Under the pieces are notes generated by a model. The model worked only from the letters and a program-made list of their open reading frames with translations, had not been told where the DNA came from and searched no databases. Of a stretch of DNA of 64,000 nucleotides, positions 63,303 to 64,000 are shown piece after piece. The translations under genes and the position numbers were made by a program. Source of the stretch: JACVRW01 sp963850205 (GTDB taxonomy: Bacteria > Actinomycetota > Thermoleophilia > Solirubrobacterales > Thermoleophilaceae); assembly GCA_963850205.1 (NCBI GenBank), contig CAWKKJ010000008.1:496001-560000 (forward strand), in the 5' to 3' direction. Within the stretch, counting starts at the first letter, position 1, and each line of letters opens with the position of its first letter.

Positions 63303-63548
63303 GTGAGGCGCGATCGCACCCCCGACCGGGGCATGAGGTTGCTCAAGGTCGCGAAGGTGAGAGCCGCCAAGGCCGTCCGCACTACTTTGGCGGCGGTGAA
63401 GCGCGCGGACCTGCGCGCGATTGAGCTGGACAGGTGGCGGGGCCGGGTCGTCTGGGAGGCCGAGCTTGCTACCGCGAACGGCACGGAGTACGACGTCAAA
63501 GTCAACGCCCGCACCGGCAAGGTGGTCAGCAAGAAGGTCGACGATTGA
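63303..63548 (+). CDS. PepSY-like repeat protein (second half of a split gene)
   Basis: 81 aa from GTG 63303. VRAAKAVRTTLAAVKRADLRA, VVWEAELATANGTEYDVKVN and ARTGKVVSKKVDD parallel the first half. On its own it has no signal peptide, which supports its being the downstream half of the lipoprotein. If translated separately it would be a 9-kDa cytoplasmic protein. Confidence 0.6.
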   Translation: MRRDRTPDRGMRLLKVAKVRAAKAVRTTLAAVKRADLRAIELDRWRGRVVWEAELATANGTEYDVKVNARTGKVVSKKVDD

Positions 63549-63893
63549 CGCCGAACCGTCTTCCGGCGGGCGGCGGCAGATTCACCACAGGCCGGAGCAG
63601 GGTCCGATTGGGCGACCCCGAAGAGCCACGAACGCAGGGTCCAGGTGTCGGGCCTCCGCCGAATACAGAGGTGGTGCTGGATGCCATCGGCCGCGCCACC
63701 TCGCCTGCGGCGGCCAGTAGTAGCGCCAGCGGCGACTGCCGGCTTGGATGAAGGCTGCTGTTGGAATGGGTGTTCGACCCGATGGCCTGTGCGCGCCGGG
63801 GGCGGCATGCTCGATGTCTAACGACAAGCGTGCGGACAGATTGATGGGCGACGGCCGTTTCCGCGGCCGGCCCCCCGCTTAAGGAGCGTCGTG
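63549..63893. other. intergenic region
   Basis: About 345 bp without a supported gene. Short frames across it have random composition. It ends with an AAGGAG ribosome site at 63881 for the partial gene that follows. Confidence 0.55.
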
Positions 63894-64000
63894 ATGATCA
63901 CATCGACAGATGCCAGACCCCACTTCCGAAGAAAGCTCGGGAGCTCGCGTTCCGGGGCCGAGACCATTCGGCCCCTGCGATCGGAGCCTGATGCCGCGCC
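63894..64000 (+). CDS. partial gene running off the window, unknown product
   Basis: ATG at 63894, 7 nt after AAGGAG. Only the first 35 residues are visible (MITSTDARPHFRRKLGSSRS...), polar and without a signal peptide or domain. The frame is open to the window edge. Confidence 0.45.
   Translation, partial: MITSTDARPHFRRKLGSSRSGAETIRPLRSEPDAA

Overview
The window is GC-rich, densely coded actinobacterial DNA. I infer the class Thermoleophilia (Solirubrobacter/Conexibacter-like) from the style of the proteins: CydABDC, secreted alpha/beta hydrolases with repeat tails, DUF2855, PHP and universal stress proteins. Several genes have a TAnnnT box 7-9 nt before the start codon, which suggests leaderless transcription. 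No rRNA gene and no CRISPR array is present. One complete tRNA (His, GTG) is present, plus four tRNA fragments.

Layout. 0-3.8 kb: a four-gene catabolic operon (SDR, MetX-like hydrolase, enolase-superfamily enzyme, SDR). 3.9-9.7 kb: a decayed integrative element bounded by a 47-bp perfect repeat of the 3' half of tRNA-His. It holds an integrase tail, an RHH protein, two secreted alpha/beta hydrolases, a transposase tail and more tRNA scraps. 9.8-14.2 kb: a very large secreted subtilase broken by two frameshifts. 14.3-21.4 kb: a surface-glycan region with UDP-glucuronate decarboxylase, an epoxide-hydrolase-like enzyme, a GlxA-type radical-copper oxidase, a CslA-type glycan synthase and a divergent GH6 glucanase lipoprotein. 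The last three match the Streptomyces cslA-glxA-cslZ locus. 21.4-24.3 kb: DUF2855 protein, beta-carbonic anhydrase and a class-III aminotransferase. 24.4-30.3 kb: cytochrome bd oxidase cydAB with its ABC exporter cydDC, followed by a decayed IS30 element.

31.8-44 kb: membrane proteins, an intracellular-type subtilase with a small neighbour, a DAG kinase, a PAP2 remnant, a VTT-domain protein, a PHP phosphoesterase, a tandem DUF2238 protein, a serine hydrolase, a YbjQ protein and a GH3 enzyme. A 51-bp perfect repeat brackets 34.6-42.0 kb. 44-50 kb: a tRNA-Arg fragment, a cNMP-binding protein, GNAT, DUF488, a large RTX-like secreted protein and small proteins. 50-63.5 kb: a stress/redox region with a NarL-type two-component system, tandem Usp, an SQR/NDH-2-like flavoprotein, FolE, a ferredoxin-reductase-like enzyme, transaldolase, a 5'-truncated cytochrome oxidase subunit I, PepSY proteins and a pair of paralogous proteins of unknown family.

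Many otherwise intact genes carry single frameshifts (about 7.30, 13.12, 13.29, 16.66, 17.82, 20.95, 58.87 and 63.30 kb). Either the assembly has indel errors or the regions are decaying. Where conserved motifs continue in the next frame I annotate one gene and say so.
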